DNA from: Sphingorhabdus sp. M41 | GTDB lineage: Bacteria > Pseudomonadota > Alphaproteobacteria > Sphingomonadales > Sphingomonadaceae | Reading direction: 5' to 3' | NCBI RefSeq assembly: GCF_001586275.1 | Contig: NZ_CP014545.1 | Span: 1,018,501 to 1,082,500 of the forward strand | DNA length: 64,000 bases | Translations under genes and position numbers: made by a program | Part shown: in pieces, positions 1 through 7,258 of the stretch | How the letters are laid out: the number at the start of each line of letters is the position of its first letter | Position numbering within the stretch: the stretch's first letter is position 1 | The notes under the pieces: generated by a model | The model's database searches: none | What the model saw: the letters and a program-made list of their open reading frames with translations, nothing else | Told to the model about the DNA's origin: nothing

Positions 1-351
1 ATTCGGCGCGACCAGCAGGATCAGGCCATTGTCCTTTTCCGTCTCGCCTTCACCATCCTGTCCGATGCCCCATGTCCGGCCAAGCTGATAGCCATAGTCG
101 GCGATATCATAGCCTTCGAGACTGTTGACCGTCGCAACAACCAGCTGGCGATTGGACTGGTTTTCCAGAGCCTCCAGCCGGGCTGTGAGTTCTGCTTCCT
201 GCGCAGGATCAAGCAAATCCGCCTGATCGACGACGCGGCCCGTGAGTTCCGGAAAGCTTTGGGCCAAAGCCGGGCTGGCGATCGCCAAAAAGGCGACCGC
301 CAAGCCTGAAAGGACCGTTTTCAACGGTATGAAGGATCGAAGTGCAATCAC
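1..351 (-). CDS. TPM-domain (YgcG-type) secreted/membrane protein, 3' part outside window
   Basis: The reverse strand holds 117 codons that run off the left edge, so the C-terminus is missing. A GTG start lies 2 bp after the lemA stop, and the start is followed by a clear signal peptide (basic RSFIPLK, hydrophobic LAVAFLAIASPALA, cleavage near ALA-QS). The mature part begins FPELTGRVVDQADLLDPAQE and continues with NRQLVVATVNSL and GYQLGRTWGIGQ, the pattern of TPM domains. TPM proteins are envelope proteins commonly encoded next to LemA; their biochemical role is poorly defined. Whether a C-terminal membrane segment follows cannot be seen. The start is inferred because the Shine-Dalgarno-like TAAGGG sits too close to the GTG. 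Confidence 0.8.
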   Translation of the reverse strand, partial: MIALRSFIPLKTVLSGLAVAFLAIASPALAQSFPELTGRVVDQADLLDPAQEAELTARLEALENQSNRQLVVATVNSLEGYDIADYGYQLGRTWGIGQDGEGETEKDNGLILLVAPN

Positions 352-353
352 CC

Positions 354-944
354 TTAAAAGCTGACTTCAGGTGCTTCGTCGGCGCCTTCGGTTGTGGCAG
401 CAAATGGCTCCATCGGTTCGGCACCATGGATGATCTTGGCACCGATAATGTCCGGGAACGTCCGGATGGTGGTGTTATATTCGCGGACCGCCTCATTATA
501 ATCGCGTCGCGCGACATTGATGCGGTTTTCCGTGCCTTCCAGCTGGCTTTGCAGAGCCAGGAAATTCTGATTGGATTTCAGATCGGGATAGGCTTCGACC
601 GTTGCCATCAGGCGCCCGAGCCCTTGCGAGAGTGCACCTTGTGCCGCAGCAAATTCCTGAACCTTCGCGGCATCGCCGAGGTCATCAGCGCTCAGTTGGA
701 TCGAGGTTGCTTTAGCCCGGGCTTCGACCACAGCGGTCAGCGTGTCCTGCTCCTGCGTAGCAAAGCCTTTGACGGTCTCGACGAGATTGGGAATCAGGTC
801 GGCGCGGCGCTGATAGGTGCTTTCGACATCGGCCCATTTGGCTTTCGCATTTTCTTCTGCCGTCGGCACGCTGTTGATTCCGCAGGCGCTCAGCGACAAG
901 GCCACGGCCGGAACCACCAGAAATTTGATCAATTTATTCAGCAT
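354..944 (-). CDS. lemA: LemA family lipoprotein
   Basis: The 196-residue protein begins MLNKLIKFLVVPAVALSLSACG, a lipoprotein signal peptide with lipobox LSAC, so it should be lipid-anchored. The body is helical and carries LemA-type features: a tandem-helix core with YQRRADLIPNLVETVKGFA near the N-terminus and INVARRDYNEAVREYNTTIR near the C-terminus. I chose the ATG at 944 because GGAGGG lies 8 bases upstream; a longer frame begins at 965 but has no such site. It forms an operon with the TPM-domain gene that starts 2 bp downstream. LemA proteins are membrane-associated and of uncertain function. Confidence 0.93.
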   Translation of the reverse strand: MLNKLIKFLVVPAVALSLSACGINSVPTAEENAKAKWADVESTYQRRADLIPNLVETVKGFATQEQDTLTAVVEARAKATSIQLSADDLGDAAKVQEFAAAQGALSQGLGRLMATVEAYPDLKSNQNFLALQSQLEGTENRINVARRDYNEAVREYNTTIRTFPDIIGAKIIHGAEPMEPFAATTEGADEAPEVSF

Positions 945-1088
945 GTTTGAAATCCCTCCATCCACACGGCAATAGGCCGTACCACTTTGTAAAAATAGGT
1001 ATCAATGGTCGCGTTTGCAACGACTTCCCTCGACAATTTCGGATTTTTCACACATTTACACGCCTTTAGAAATGGGAAGGGAATATAT

Positions 1089-1514
1089 ATGTTAAACGAG
1101 TTTAAGGCGTTCATCCTGAAGGGCAATGTGCTCGATCTGGCTGTTGCCGTCATTATCGGAGCCGCTTTTGCAACCATAACCACATCTTTGACCGAAGACG
1201 TGATCATGCCGATTGTTAGCGCCTTGATTGGCGCTCCCGATTTCTCGGGCATGTTCATCCTGCTCGGTTCGCCACCTGCCGACTATGCCGGTGCGATGAC
1301 CGATTATGCGGCGCTCAAGGAAGCCGGCGTGCCGATGCTCGGCTGGGGCCAGTTCCTGACCGTGGTGATCAATTTCATCATTCTGGCGTTCATCATCTTC
1401 ATGATCGTTCGCTATGCCAACAAGGTGATGAAGAAAGCCGAAGAGGAAGCGGCAGATCCGGGGCCAAGCGAAATTGACCTGCTGATCGAAATCCGGGACA
1501 GCCTGAAGAAGTAA
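1089..1514 (+). CDS. mscL: large-conductance mechanosensitive channel MscL
   Basis: MscL is an inner-membrane pentamer that opens under membrane tension to release solutes during hypo-osmotic shock. The 141-residue product starts MLNEFKAFILKGNVLDLAVA, the conserved amphipathic N-terminus and gate-lining first helix. A second membrane segment (FLTVVINFIILAFIIFMIV) lies near residues 88-106, and a charged cytoplasmic helix follows (EIDLLIEIRDSLKK). The length matches the family. The start at 1089 is set by GGGAAGGGA just upstream and by family alignment; in-frame codons further upstream are not needed. It diverges from lemA. Confidence 0.97.
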   Translation: MLNEFKAFILKGNVLDLAVAVIIGAAFATITTSLTEDVIMPIVSALIGAPDFSGMFILLGSPPADYAGAMTDYAALKEAGVPMLGWGQFLTVVINFIILAFIIFMIVRYANKVMKKAEEEAADPGPSEIDLLIEIRDSLKK

Positions 1515-1531
1515 AATTCGGGATCGCCAAT

Positions 1532-1595
1532 ATCGCCCCTTTTGCCGCCCGGTTTATGGAATATAAAACAGGCACCGCGAAGGGGGCGATTTTTA
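1532..1595 (+). terminator. possible terminator after mscL
   Basis: ATCGCCCC at 1532-1539 and GGGGCGAT at 1583-1590 are perfect complements and are followed by TTTTA. An inner TGCC/GGCA pair supports a long, interrupted stem. The loop is large, so this is weaker than the terminators at 2057 and 2481. Confidence 0.45.
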
Positions 1596-1744
1596 TGTCC
1601 AAACTCTGTTATTTTTTCGTAATTTTTTTCGTAAAACCGGTGCTATCATCCGCGAAAATGAATAATAAGAAAATTATAACAATAGCTTAGTAACAACCTT
1701 CATTTTTTGAGATACATTCGGATTTTTCGATCCTATAGGCTCGC

Positions 1745-1768
1745 TCGGCTGGATTGATTCTCAGCCGA
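1745..1768 (+). promoter_or_regulatory. hairpin in the leader of the first small lipoprotein gene
   Basis: TCGGCTG at 1745-1751 and CAGCCGA at 1762-1768 form a perfect 7-bp stem with a 10-base loop, about 30 bases before the ATG at 1798. The upstream 1600-1740 stretch is AT-rich, with a near-repeat of a T tract plus CGTAA at about 1611-1633. A 5' UTR structure that stabilises the message or controls it is possible; nothing here proves which. Confidence 0.35.
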
Positions 1769-1797
1769 TTTGAACGACGATATGGGGACTAATTATT

Positions 1798-2016
1798 ATG
1801 CGTAAATTCGCTGTTTTGGCTGCATCCGCAGCTGTATTCGCTTTGTCTGCTTGCAATGCTCCAGCTGAAGATGCTGTTGTAACCGACGAAGTTGCTACCG
1901 AAGAAGTTGCACCTGCTGAAGACGCAATGGTTGCTGAAGAAGTTGCTCCTGCAACTGCTGAAGTTGCTCCTGCAGACGAAGCTGCTGTACCTGCTGAAGA
2001 AGCTGTTGCTGAGTAA
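1798..2016 (+). CDS. small Ala/Glu-rich lipoprotein, copy 1
   Basis: This 72-residue protein begins MRKFAVLAASAAVFALSACN, with lipobox LSAC. The mature 53 residues are nearly all A, E, V, P, D and T, with EEVAPA-like units repeated several times, so it is probably an extended or disordered acidic surface or periplasmic peptide. Codon choice is strongly biased to GCT, GAA and GTT, unlike most genes here, which fits high expression. SD GGGGAC lies upstream. The gene at 2185 shares the RBS region, the MRK signal start and the terminator, so the two look like a duplicated cassette. No function is assigned. Confidence 0.82.
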   Translation: MRKFAVLAASAAVFALSACNAPAEDAVVTDEVATEEVAPAEDAMVAEEVAPATAEVAPADEAAVPAEEAVAE

Positions 2017-2056
2017 GCTTTAAATATCTGGAATTCCCTTTTGGGGAACTAGAGAA

Positions 2057-2089
2057 GGGTCAACCGGGAAACTGGTTGGCCCTTTTTTT
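2057..2089 (+). terminator. rho-independent terminator of lipoprotein copy 1
   Basis: GGGTCAACC at 2057-2065 pairs with GGTTGGCCC at 2074-2082 (one G-T pair), followed by seven T. The same hairpin recurs after the second lipoprotein gene at 2481. Confidence 0.9.
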
Positions 2090-2100
2090 AATATTTTTTA

Positions 2101-2155
2101 TCCTCTCGGGAACCAATTCAATCCCGACTGGTTAAGTCGACGAGGGGCTTTTTTT
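2101..2155 (+). terminator. second hairpin plus T tract between the two lipoprotein genes
   Basis: CCTCTCG near 2102 pairs with CGAGGGG near 2139, with an inner ACCA/TGGT pairing, and seven T follow. It lies only about 30 bases before the ATG at 2185. It could be a back-up terminator for the first gene or, if the second gene is transcribed from further upstream, an attenuator-like leader element. Confidence 0.5.
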
Positions 2156-2184
2156 CTGCTCCTTCAAATATACGAGGGACTATT

Positions 2185-2451
2185 ATGCGTAAATTGATGA
2201 TTTTGACCGCTACTACCGCTGCTCTGGCACTGAGTGCTTGCGCTCAGGAAGACACCAGTGGTGCGGAAACCGAAACCGAACTCCAGGCTCAGGAAGCTGA
2301 GATGGAAGCCGATCGTTTGGACGATGCTGCTGATGCCGCTCCGACCGAAGCCGGCGAAGAAATGATGGAAGACAAGGCTGCGGCAATGGAAGACAAGGCT
2401 GATGCCCTGGAAGACAAAGCCGATGCTGAAGAAGGCGTTCTCGCCCAGTAA
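2185..2451 (+). CDS. small acidic lipoprotein, copy 2, with heptad repeats
   Basis: The 88-residue product begins MRKLMILTATTAALALSACA, a lipoprotein signal with lipobox LSAC. The mature part is acidic and ends in three near-identical 7-residue units (MEDKAAA, MEDKADA, LEDKADA), which should form a helix or short coiled coil. The sequence GGGACTATTATGCGTAAATT at the start closely matches the start of the gene at 1798, and the downstream terminator is almost the same, so the pair probably arose by tandem duplication followed by divergence of the mature part. Function unknown. Confidence 0.82.
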   Translation: MRKLMILTATTAALALSACAQEDTSGAETETELQAQEAEMEADRLDDAADAAPTEAGEEMMEDKAAAMEDKADALEDKADAEEGVLAQ

Positions 2452-2480
2452 TCACGAATTCCCTTTGGGGAACTAGAGGA

Positions 2481-2512
2481 GGGTCAACCGGGAGACCGGT
2501 TGGCCCTTTTTC
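2481..2512 (+). terminator. rho-independent terminator of lipoprotein copy 2
   Basis: GGGTCAACC at 2481-2489 pairs with GGTTGGCCC at 2497-2505 and is followed by TTTTTCTT. The flanking bases match those at 2033-2089 nearly base for base. Confidence 0.9.
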
Positions 2513-2554
2513 TTGTCTGTGCACTGTTCATTCAGAAATATATCCCTATATAGG

Positions 2555-2910
2555 ACCTGTCTGTTTCGACGGACTATGGTGATAAATGATGACGTGTAAT
2601 AGACACTACGGACCCGGGGGCAGTACCCGGCGGCTCCACCAATTCAGGCGATTTGCAGCGATGCAGGACGCCTTTGCTGATGGGGCCGAACCAGGATCGA
2701 CGGGTGTTCAAAGGCGTTATTTTTGCCCGGCCTGAGTATGCCGTGATTGCTCAAAACCTATAAGTGCAAACGATAATGAAGCACTCGCTATCGCTGCCTA
2801 ACCCATTGACCTCACGGTCATAAGTTAGAAAGCTACGCGCGGTTGAACCCACCGGGCAACAGAAGGGAATTCAGCGGTTTGGAAGGCACCGGGCAACAGA
2901 AGCCTTCCAC
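2555..2910 (+). ncRNA. ssrA: tmRNA, circularly permuted two-piece form
   Basis: tmRNA rescues stalled ribosomes together with SmpB (encoded at 60425). Here the 3' acceptor half comes first: a T-arm CCGGG-GGCAGTA-CCCGG, then acceptor strand CGGCTCC and ACCA ending at 2641. A 40-base intervening segment follows. The 5' half starts at 2682 with GGGGCCG, which pairs with CGGCTCC, and carries the D-like GGATCGACGGG. The tag reading frame is at 2766-2801. A stem GGAAGGC/GCCTTCC (2881-2908) closes the coding half. This permuted order is the alphaproteobacterial form. The outer ends (2555, 2910) are estimates; the acceptor junctions are read directly. Confidence 0.95.
2766..2801 (+). other. tmRNA proteolysis-tag reading frame
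   Basis: The resume codon GCA at 2766 opens the tag ANDNEALAIAA, ending at TAA (2799-2801). The AND start and the small hydrophobic AA end are the usual features recognised by ClpXP. Confidence 0.93.
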
Positions 2911-3007
2911 TTCATTCAAATAGACCGCAAAATTTGACAATATGCGCCTGTGATCGGCCGGTCGGATGGGTGCGTCATTGCGCATATGTGCCGATGGAAG
3001 CGCCGGT

Positions 3008-3238
3008 TCAATATTCGGAACTGTAAATCCGGTTGAGGTCGACGGCCTCGATCATCTTGGCGCCGGCCATGAACACCGCGCCCGTCGCAGCCAGAAACAG
3101 CATTTTCCCGCCCCATCCCGGATATTCAACCAGATAAAGCTGGCCACGCTGGACCGCACCAGTGGCAAGGGCATAGGTGATGAGGAAAGCCTCGAACTTG
3201 GTCTTGATCACAAACAGCCGTTTGAATTTCTTCCACAT
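3008..3238 (-). CDS. small hypothetical membrane-associated protein
   Basis: This 76-residue protein begins MWKKFKRLFVIKTKFEAFLI, with a basic N-terminus followed by two moderately hydrophobic stretches (about residues 17-26 and 46-62, ending MLFLAATGAVFMAGAKMIEA). That suggests a small inner-membrane protein with one or two passes. Codon use looks like the neighbours and the frame is open across its length, and I believe similar small proteins occur in sphingomonads, but I cannot name a family. It lies alone between ssrA and the ast genes, with no strong Shine-Dalgarno site. Confidence 0.65.
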   Translation of the reverse strand: MWKKFKRLFVIKTKFEAFLITYALATGAVQRGQLYLVEYPGWGGKMLFLAATGAVFMAGAKMIEAVDLNRIYSSEY

Positions 3239-3338
3239 GTACGGAGCCTAGCAAGCCCTGTGCCAAGCGCAGAAAACCGGCAATCCCTTCAAAAAAACAT
3301 GGTAAATTGTAAGTTAACCCGACAGTCGGAAACAGCGA

Positions 3339-4601
3339 CTAGCCGCGCAAGCCGCTCAGGCCGCAGGTGTCGAGCAGCCTGTTTCTCGCCTTGCCGATGG
3401 CCTTGGTCAATGCCGGATCGGTCAGTTGACCGGGGCTGATCGCTTCCGGCCAATATTCCGTCACCACCTGCGCGATTGCATCCAGCTTTTCCGGTGTCGC
3501 CATGAATCGTGGATCAACCGTCCCGGGATCCGCAACCACTCGCAATCGCAGGCAGGCCGGGCCACCCCCATTGGCCATCGACTGCCGGACATTGACCGGG
3601 CAGAGCCTCCGGATTGGGCCATTTCCCGCAACCAGGTCGGTCAGATAGGCCCAAACGGCCTTATTCTCCCGTGCCTCGCTCGGCAGGATCAGCGCCATGC
3701 CGCCGCCGTCCGGCAGGCTCACCAGCTGGGCGTTGAACAGATAGGATTTTATCGCATCGGCCAGACTGACCTTGTCCGCTGGAACGATGATAATCTCTGC
3801 GTCGGGCAGCTTGCCCCGGATGGCATCATAAAGCGCATCGGGCTGCTCAAACGCCTGTTCATGCGTGAACAGCACCTGCTCGTTGGCGACGGCCACGACA
3901 TCATTGTGAAAGGCCCCGGCGGCGATCGCCATTTCCGCCTGTTGCGCGAAAATCACGCGCTGCTCGTCCAGCCCGTGCTTGCGCGCCACTGCCTTGCTCG
4001 CCTCGATATGCTGACGGGCGGGGAAGGGGCCACCACTTTTGCCATAGACAAATATCTCGACACCCGGCGTGCCATGGCCGGAACAGAGCCGCATATGATT
4101 GGCTGCGCCCTCGTCGCCGAACGGGGAGGGAACAGGAGCGTGCACCGAAAAATGATCGCTGTCGGCAAAAGCCAGTCGCAGTTGCGCCAGCGTACCCGGC
4201 CATTCATGGCTGCGGTGCGGCATGGTTTGCAGATTGGCGACGGTGAGATGGCATTTTCCGTCGGGCGCATCCGGTGCGGGAGAAACGGTCGCGGCATTGG
4301 CCGCCCACATCGACGATGCGGAAAAAGCAGCCGCCCTCAAATGCGGCTCGGCGTCAGCAACATTTGTCCCGAGCGCCTCCAGCCAGCCTGTGTTCGGCCG
4401 ATCCAGCGGCATGAAAAAACCCTGCGCCAGCCCCAGCTCCAGATTGTGCCGCATCTTGGCAATGCCCTGCAGCGCCGCTTCCCGCGGATAGGCGGTTGCG
4501 CCGGCATTGGTTGAGGAGGCGATATTGCCCAGGCTAAGCCCGGCATAATTATGGCTCGGCCCGATTATGCCGTCGAAATTAATCTCGATCAGCGCGCTCA
4601 T
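3339..4601 (-). CDS. astB: N-succinylarginine dihydrolase AstB
   Basis: AstB converts N2-succinylarginine to N2-succinylornithine, CO2 and two ammonia, the second step of the arginine succinyltransferase pathway. The 420-residue protein has the family start (INFDGIIGPSHNYAGLSLGN) and the active-site regions: MANGGGPACLRLRV with the nucleophilic Cys, and AFHNDVV with the catalytic His. It is the last gene of a leftward operon; its ATG overlaps the astA stop by 4 bp, so translation is probably coupled. The length is slightly under the enterobacterial enzyme but intact. Confidence 0.96.
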   Translation of the reverse strand: MSALIEINFDGIIGPSHNYAGLSLGNIASSTNAGATAYPREAALQGIAKMRHNLELGLAQGFFMPLDRPNTGWLEALGTNVADAEPHLRAAAFSASSMWAANAATVSPAPDAPDGKCHLTVANLQTMPHRSHEWPGTLAQLRLAFADSDHFSVHAPVPSPFGDEGAANHMRLCSGHGTPGVEIFVYGKSGGPFPARQHIEASKAVARKHGLDEQRVIFAQQAEMAIAAGAFHNDVVAVANEQVLFTHEQAFEQPDALYDAIRGKLPDAEIIIVPADKVSLADAIKSYLFNAQLVSLPDGGGMALILPSEARENKAVWAYLTDLVAGNGPIRRLCPVNVRQSMANGGGPACLRLRVVADPGTVDPRFMATPEKLDAIAQVVTEYWPEAISPGQLTDPALTKAIGKARNRLLDTCGLSGLRG

Positions 4602-5608
4602 CGCGGGATATACCAGATTTCGTCACCGACCGAGAGGCCGATATTGACCGCCGCCTGTTCATCGATCGTGACGCCGTCGTCATTTTCGTCGAGCATTGCA
4701 TAGGTGGCCTGAAAATCGCTCAGCTTGCCGTGCGAAATGATCACCTTCGTTCCGCCTTCGGCGAGAGCGCTGATCTTGGCCGATTTTGCATTGCGGATGC
4801 TCGTCACATCATCGGTCTTGGCAATCATCGTCGGGCCACCGTCAAAAATATCGACATAGCCGTCATAGGAGAAATTCTCGTTCTCCAGCATCCGCATGGC
4901 AGCCCGACCATTGGGATGGGGCACACCGATAGCGGCCCGCGCGGACTCGCTGAGCATAGCGGTATAGATCGGATGTTTGGGCATCAGGTCGGCGATAAAC
5001 TGGTTGCCGTGGATGGCGTTGAAATAATCGGCTTCCTGAAAGCTCATGCCAAAGAAGCGGCCGGCAAGGCCGTCCCAGAAGGGCGACCCGCCCGCCTCGT
5101 CAATGATCCCGCGCAGCTCGGCAAAAATCTTGTCGCCGAAGCGGTCGCGATGCTCCTTGATGAACAGATAGCGGCTGCGCGCCAGCAACATGCCGAGGCC
5201 GCCGGCGCGTTCGCCGGGGTGCAGGAACAGACCGCCGACTTCGCTTGCCCCTTCCAGATCGGTGACCAGGCTCAGCATCTGGGCGCTGAACGTCCGGTCG
5301 AGTTCCTTGCTGGTTTGCGACAGGGTGCTCAGGCGATAGGAATAGAAGGGCCAGGTCTGCCCGACCTTGGTGAACAGTTGTGAAGTGCCCCGCACCGCAC
5401 CGGTTTCGACATTTTCCAGCACCATGACAAACAGGTCATCGCCATGTTCGTTGCTGTCACTCTGATAGGCGCGTTCGGAGCGCTCCAGTTTCTGGGTCAG
5501 CGAGTCCCGGTCGGCCGGCAGGTTGGTAAAGCCGCCGCCGGTCAGTTTCGCCATTTCGTAGAGATGCTGCAGATCATCGACCCGCGCCGCGCGTATCCGG
5601 AAACTCAT
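4598..5608 (-). CDS. astA: arginine N-succinyltransferase AstA
   Basis: AstA transfers succinyl from succinyl-CoA to the alpha-amino group of arginine, committing it to catabolism as carbon and nitrogen source. The 336-residue protein begins MSFRIRAARVDDLQHLYEMA and contains the family core FLHPGERAGGLGMLLARSRY (acetyl-CoA-type fold) and LRGIIDEAGGSPFWDGLAGRFF. A single subunit gene is present, not the alpha/beta pair of some pseudomonads. It overlaps the M20 hydrolase gene upstream and astB downstream by 4 bp each, so the three are one translational unit. Confidence 0.96.
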   Translation of the reverse strand: MSFRIRAARVDDLQHLYEMAKLTGGGFTNLPADRDSLTQKLERSERAYQSDSNEHGDDLFVMVLENVETGAVRGTSQLFTKVGQTWPFYSYRLSTLSQTSKELDRTFSAQMLSLVTDLEGASEVGGLFLHPGERAGGLGMLLARSRYLFIKEHRDRFGDKIFAELRGIIDEAGGSPFWDGLAGRFFGMSFQEADYFNAIHGNQFIADLMPKHPIYTAMLSESARAAIGVPHPNGRAAMRMLENENFSYDGYVDIFDGGPTMIAKTDDVTSIRNAKSAKISALAEGGTKVIISHGKLSDFQATYAMLDENDDGVTIDEQAAVNIGLSVGDEIWYIPR

Positions 5609-6813
5609 AATCCTCCTTTTTCGGCGATCCGCATGATCGTCAGCGCCGATAATTGTGTCCGTTCGACCAGACTGTCCGTGATCAGAAATTCATCGGAGCT
5701 GTGAATGGCCCCGCCGCGCACGCCCATCGTATCCACCACCGGGATACCGCAGGCCGCGATATTATTGCCGTCGCATACGCCGCCGGTGCCGCGCCAGCTG
5801 ATATCGAGGCTCAGTTCTGCGCCGCATTGCTTCACAAGGCCGAAAAGCTTTTCTGCCTGTGGATCAATCGGCTTGGGCGGGCGGCCAAAGCCGCCGTGGC
5901 AGTGGACGCCGAGATCGTGCAGCTTCGCGATATCTTTAACCATCTGGTCCAGAGCCTTTTGCGCCACAGCTTGATCTTCCAGCGTCTTGGGCCGGAAGTT
6001 GACCCGCAATATGGCCTGATCGGGAACCGAATTATTTGGTCCGCCACCGTCGATCTTCGCCGGGTTTACGCTCAGCCCCTCGCGGTGCAGCGCTTTCAGC
6101 CGCACCGCCATGTCTGCCGCCGCGACCAATGCGTTGCGCCCTTCGTCGGGATTGCGTCCGGCATGCGCGCTCTTGCCGGTAAAGATGATCGAAAAATTGC
6201 CGCTGCCGCCGCGCTCGCCGGCCAGCGTACCGTCGGGCAGCGCGGGTTCGTAGGTGAGGGCGGCGGTCTTGCTTTCGGCCAGTCGCCTGATCAGCGCTGC
6301 CGATGATCCGGAGCCGACTTCCTCGTCGCTGTTGATCATCACGTCATAGCCGATCCTGCTGGCATAGTCGCTTTGCTCGAGCAATTGCAGCGCGCCGAGC
6401 ATGACCGAAAGACCGCCTTTCATGTCGGCAAGGCCGGGGCCATTCAAAATGCCATTTTCCAGCTCGATGATCTGCTGGAACGGGTGATCCGCCGCAAATA
6501 CAGTGTCCATATGACCGGTCAGCAGCAGGCGCACCGGCGCCTCCGGCCGTACCGAGGTGACCAGATGCCGGCCGCGCCGGACCTGGTCAACCGAGCCGTC
6601 CGCGCGCACCGCCTCGACCGGTTCGGGATCGACCAGGCTGGTTTCTCCGGGTAAAACCGAAAAGGCATCCGCGAGCATTCCCGCGACGGTCGCCAGGCCA
6701 TCGAGATTGGTGGTGCCACTGTTGACCTTTGCCCATTCGAGCGTGCGCGGCAAAAGCGGCAGGTCTGTCGCGCTTTCCAATATTGCTTTCTCAGAGGAGG
6801 AATTAGCTTTCAT
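5605..6813 (-). CDS. M20-family hydrolase of the ast operon, candidate succinylglutamate desuccinylase
   Basis: The 402-residue protein is an M20 metallopeptidase of the carboxypeptidase G2 / acetylornithine deacetylase type. Metal and catalytic residues are visible: His and Asp in LLLTGHMDTVF, Asp in GPGLADMKGG, the paired Glu in NSDEEVGS, Glu in LTYEPALP, and the late His in GGAIHSSDEF. It is the first gene of the operon and overlaps astA by 4 bp. Canonical AstE is an M14-type enzyme, and none is seen here, so this protein may do the same hydrolysis of N-succinylglutamate. That assignment is inference from context. No strong SD precedes the ATG at 6813. Confidence 0.85.
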   Translation of the reverse strand: MKANSSSEKAILESATDLPLLPRTLEWAKVNSGTTNLDGLATVAGMLADAFSVLPGETSLVDPEPVEAVRADGSVDQVRRGRHLVTSVRPEAPVRLLLTGHMDTVFAADHPFQQIIELENGILNGPGLADMKGGLSVMLGALQLLEQSDYASRIGYDVMINSDEEVGSGSSAALIRRLAESKTAALTYEPALPDGTLAGERGGSGNFSIIFTGKSAHAGRNPDEGRNALVAAADMAVRLKALHREGLSVNPAKIDGGGPNNSVPDQAILRVNFRPKTLEDQAVAQKALDQMVKDIAKLHDLGVHCHGGFGRPPKPIDPQAEKLFGLVKQCGAELSLDISWRGTGGVCDGNNIAACGIPVVDTMGVRGGAIHSSDEFLITDSLVERTQLSALTIMRIAEKGGL

Positions 6814-7258
6814 TTGAAACCGATAGCATTTGTCGTGAGTCCTTGCCAGCCGCTCTGTGATCGGGAAAATGCTGTCCTACAAGGGATGGGGCTATTATCA
6901 TTCAGATATGGGTCCCAGTCCCTCGTTACCAAAGGAGTATCCCATATGGATCTGAGCAGAAGTCGAGCCGAACTGTCCTTCACTGGAAATCAGGAATTAT
7001 CTAAAAATCCATTTAATCTCAGTCTATTTGGATAGATTTCTTGCAAAAATTCTCGGGAGAAGGAAAAATTTTCATAACAGTGTAAAGTTTGTAAAGTTCA
7101 TCTCCGGGAATATCCTTTTTCGCCGTTCCGATTGCCCATCCCATTTACAGGGCGAAGAAGAGGCGTCATAGACGGCTGCGATTCCTCCCCGGAACATTTT
7201 GAACGTCTATAGTGTACGCTGTACGCTCCGGATAAATGCATTTGAACGAGGAAGATTT
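6814..7258. other. 445-bp intergenic stretch between the ast operon and glcB
   Basis: It should hold the divergent promoters for the leftward ast operon and rightward glcB. I see a possible short reading frame (6946-7035), an AT-rich block near 7055-7100 with repeated GTAAAGTT units, and a short direct repeat TGTACGC-TGTACGC near 7213 just before glcB. No RNA gene or clear promoter can be assigned. Confidence 0.5.
6946..7035 (+). CDS. possible 29-residue small protein
   Basis: ATG at 6946 is preceded at good spacing by AAAGGAG, one of the best Shine-Dalgarno matches in the window, and opens a 29-codon frame (MDLSRSRAELSFTGNQELSK, then a hydrophobic FNLSLFG tail) ending at TAG. It is the only candidate between the ast operon and glcB. 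There is no recognisable family and the frame is short enough to be chance, so this rests mainly on the RBS. Confidence 0.3.
   Translation: MDLSRSRAELSFTGNQELSKNPFNLSLFG

Noticed and set aside
209-517. 102-residue frame on the minus strand across the TPM gene start and lemA end
   Set aside because: It lies out of frame with two well supported genes and has no domain.
1658-1690. Ten-codon frame MNNKKIITIA in the leader of the first lipoprotein gene
   Set aside because: Weak RBS and AT-rich composition make chance the simpler explanation.
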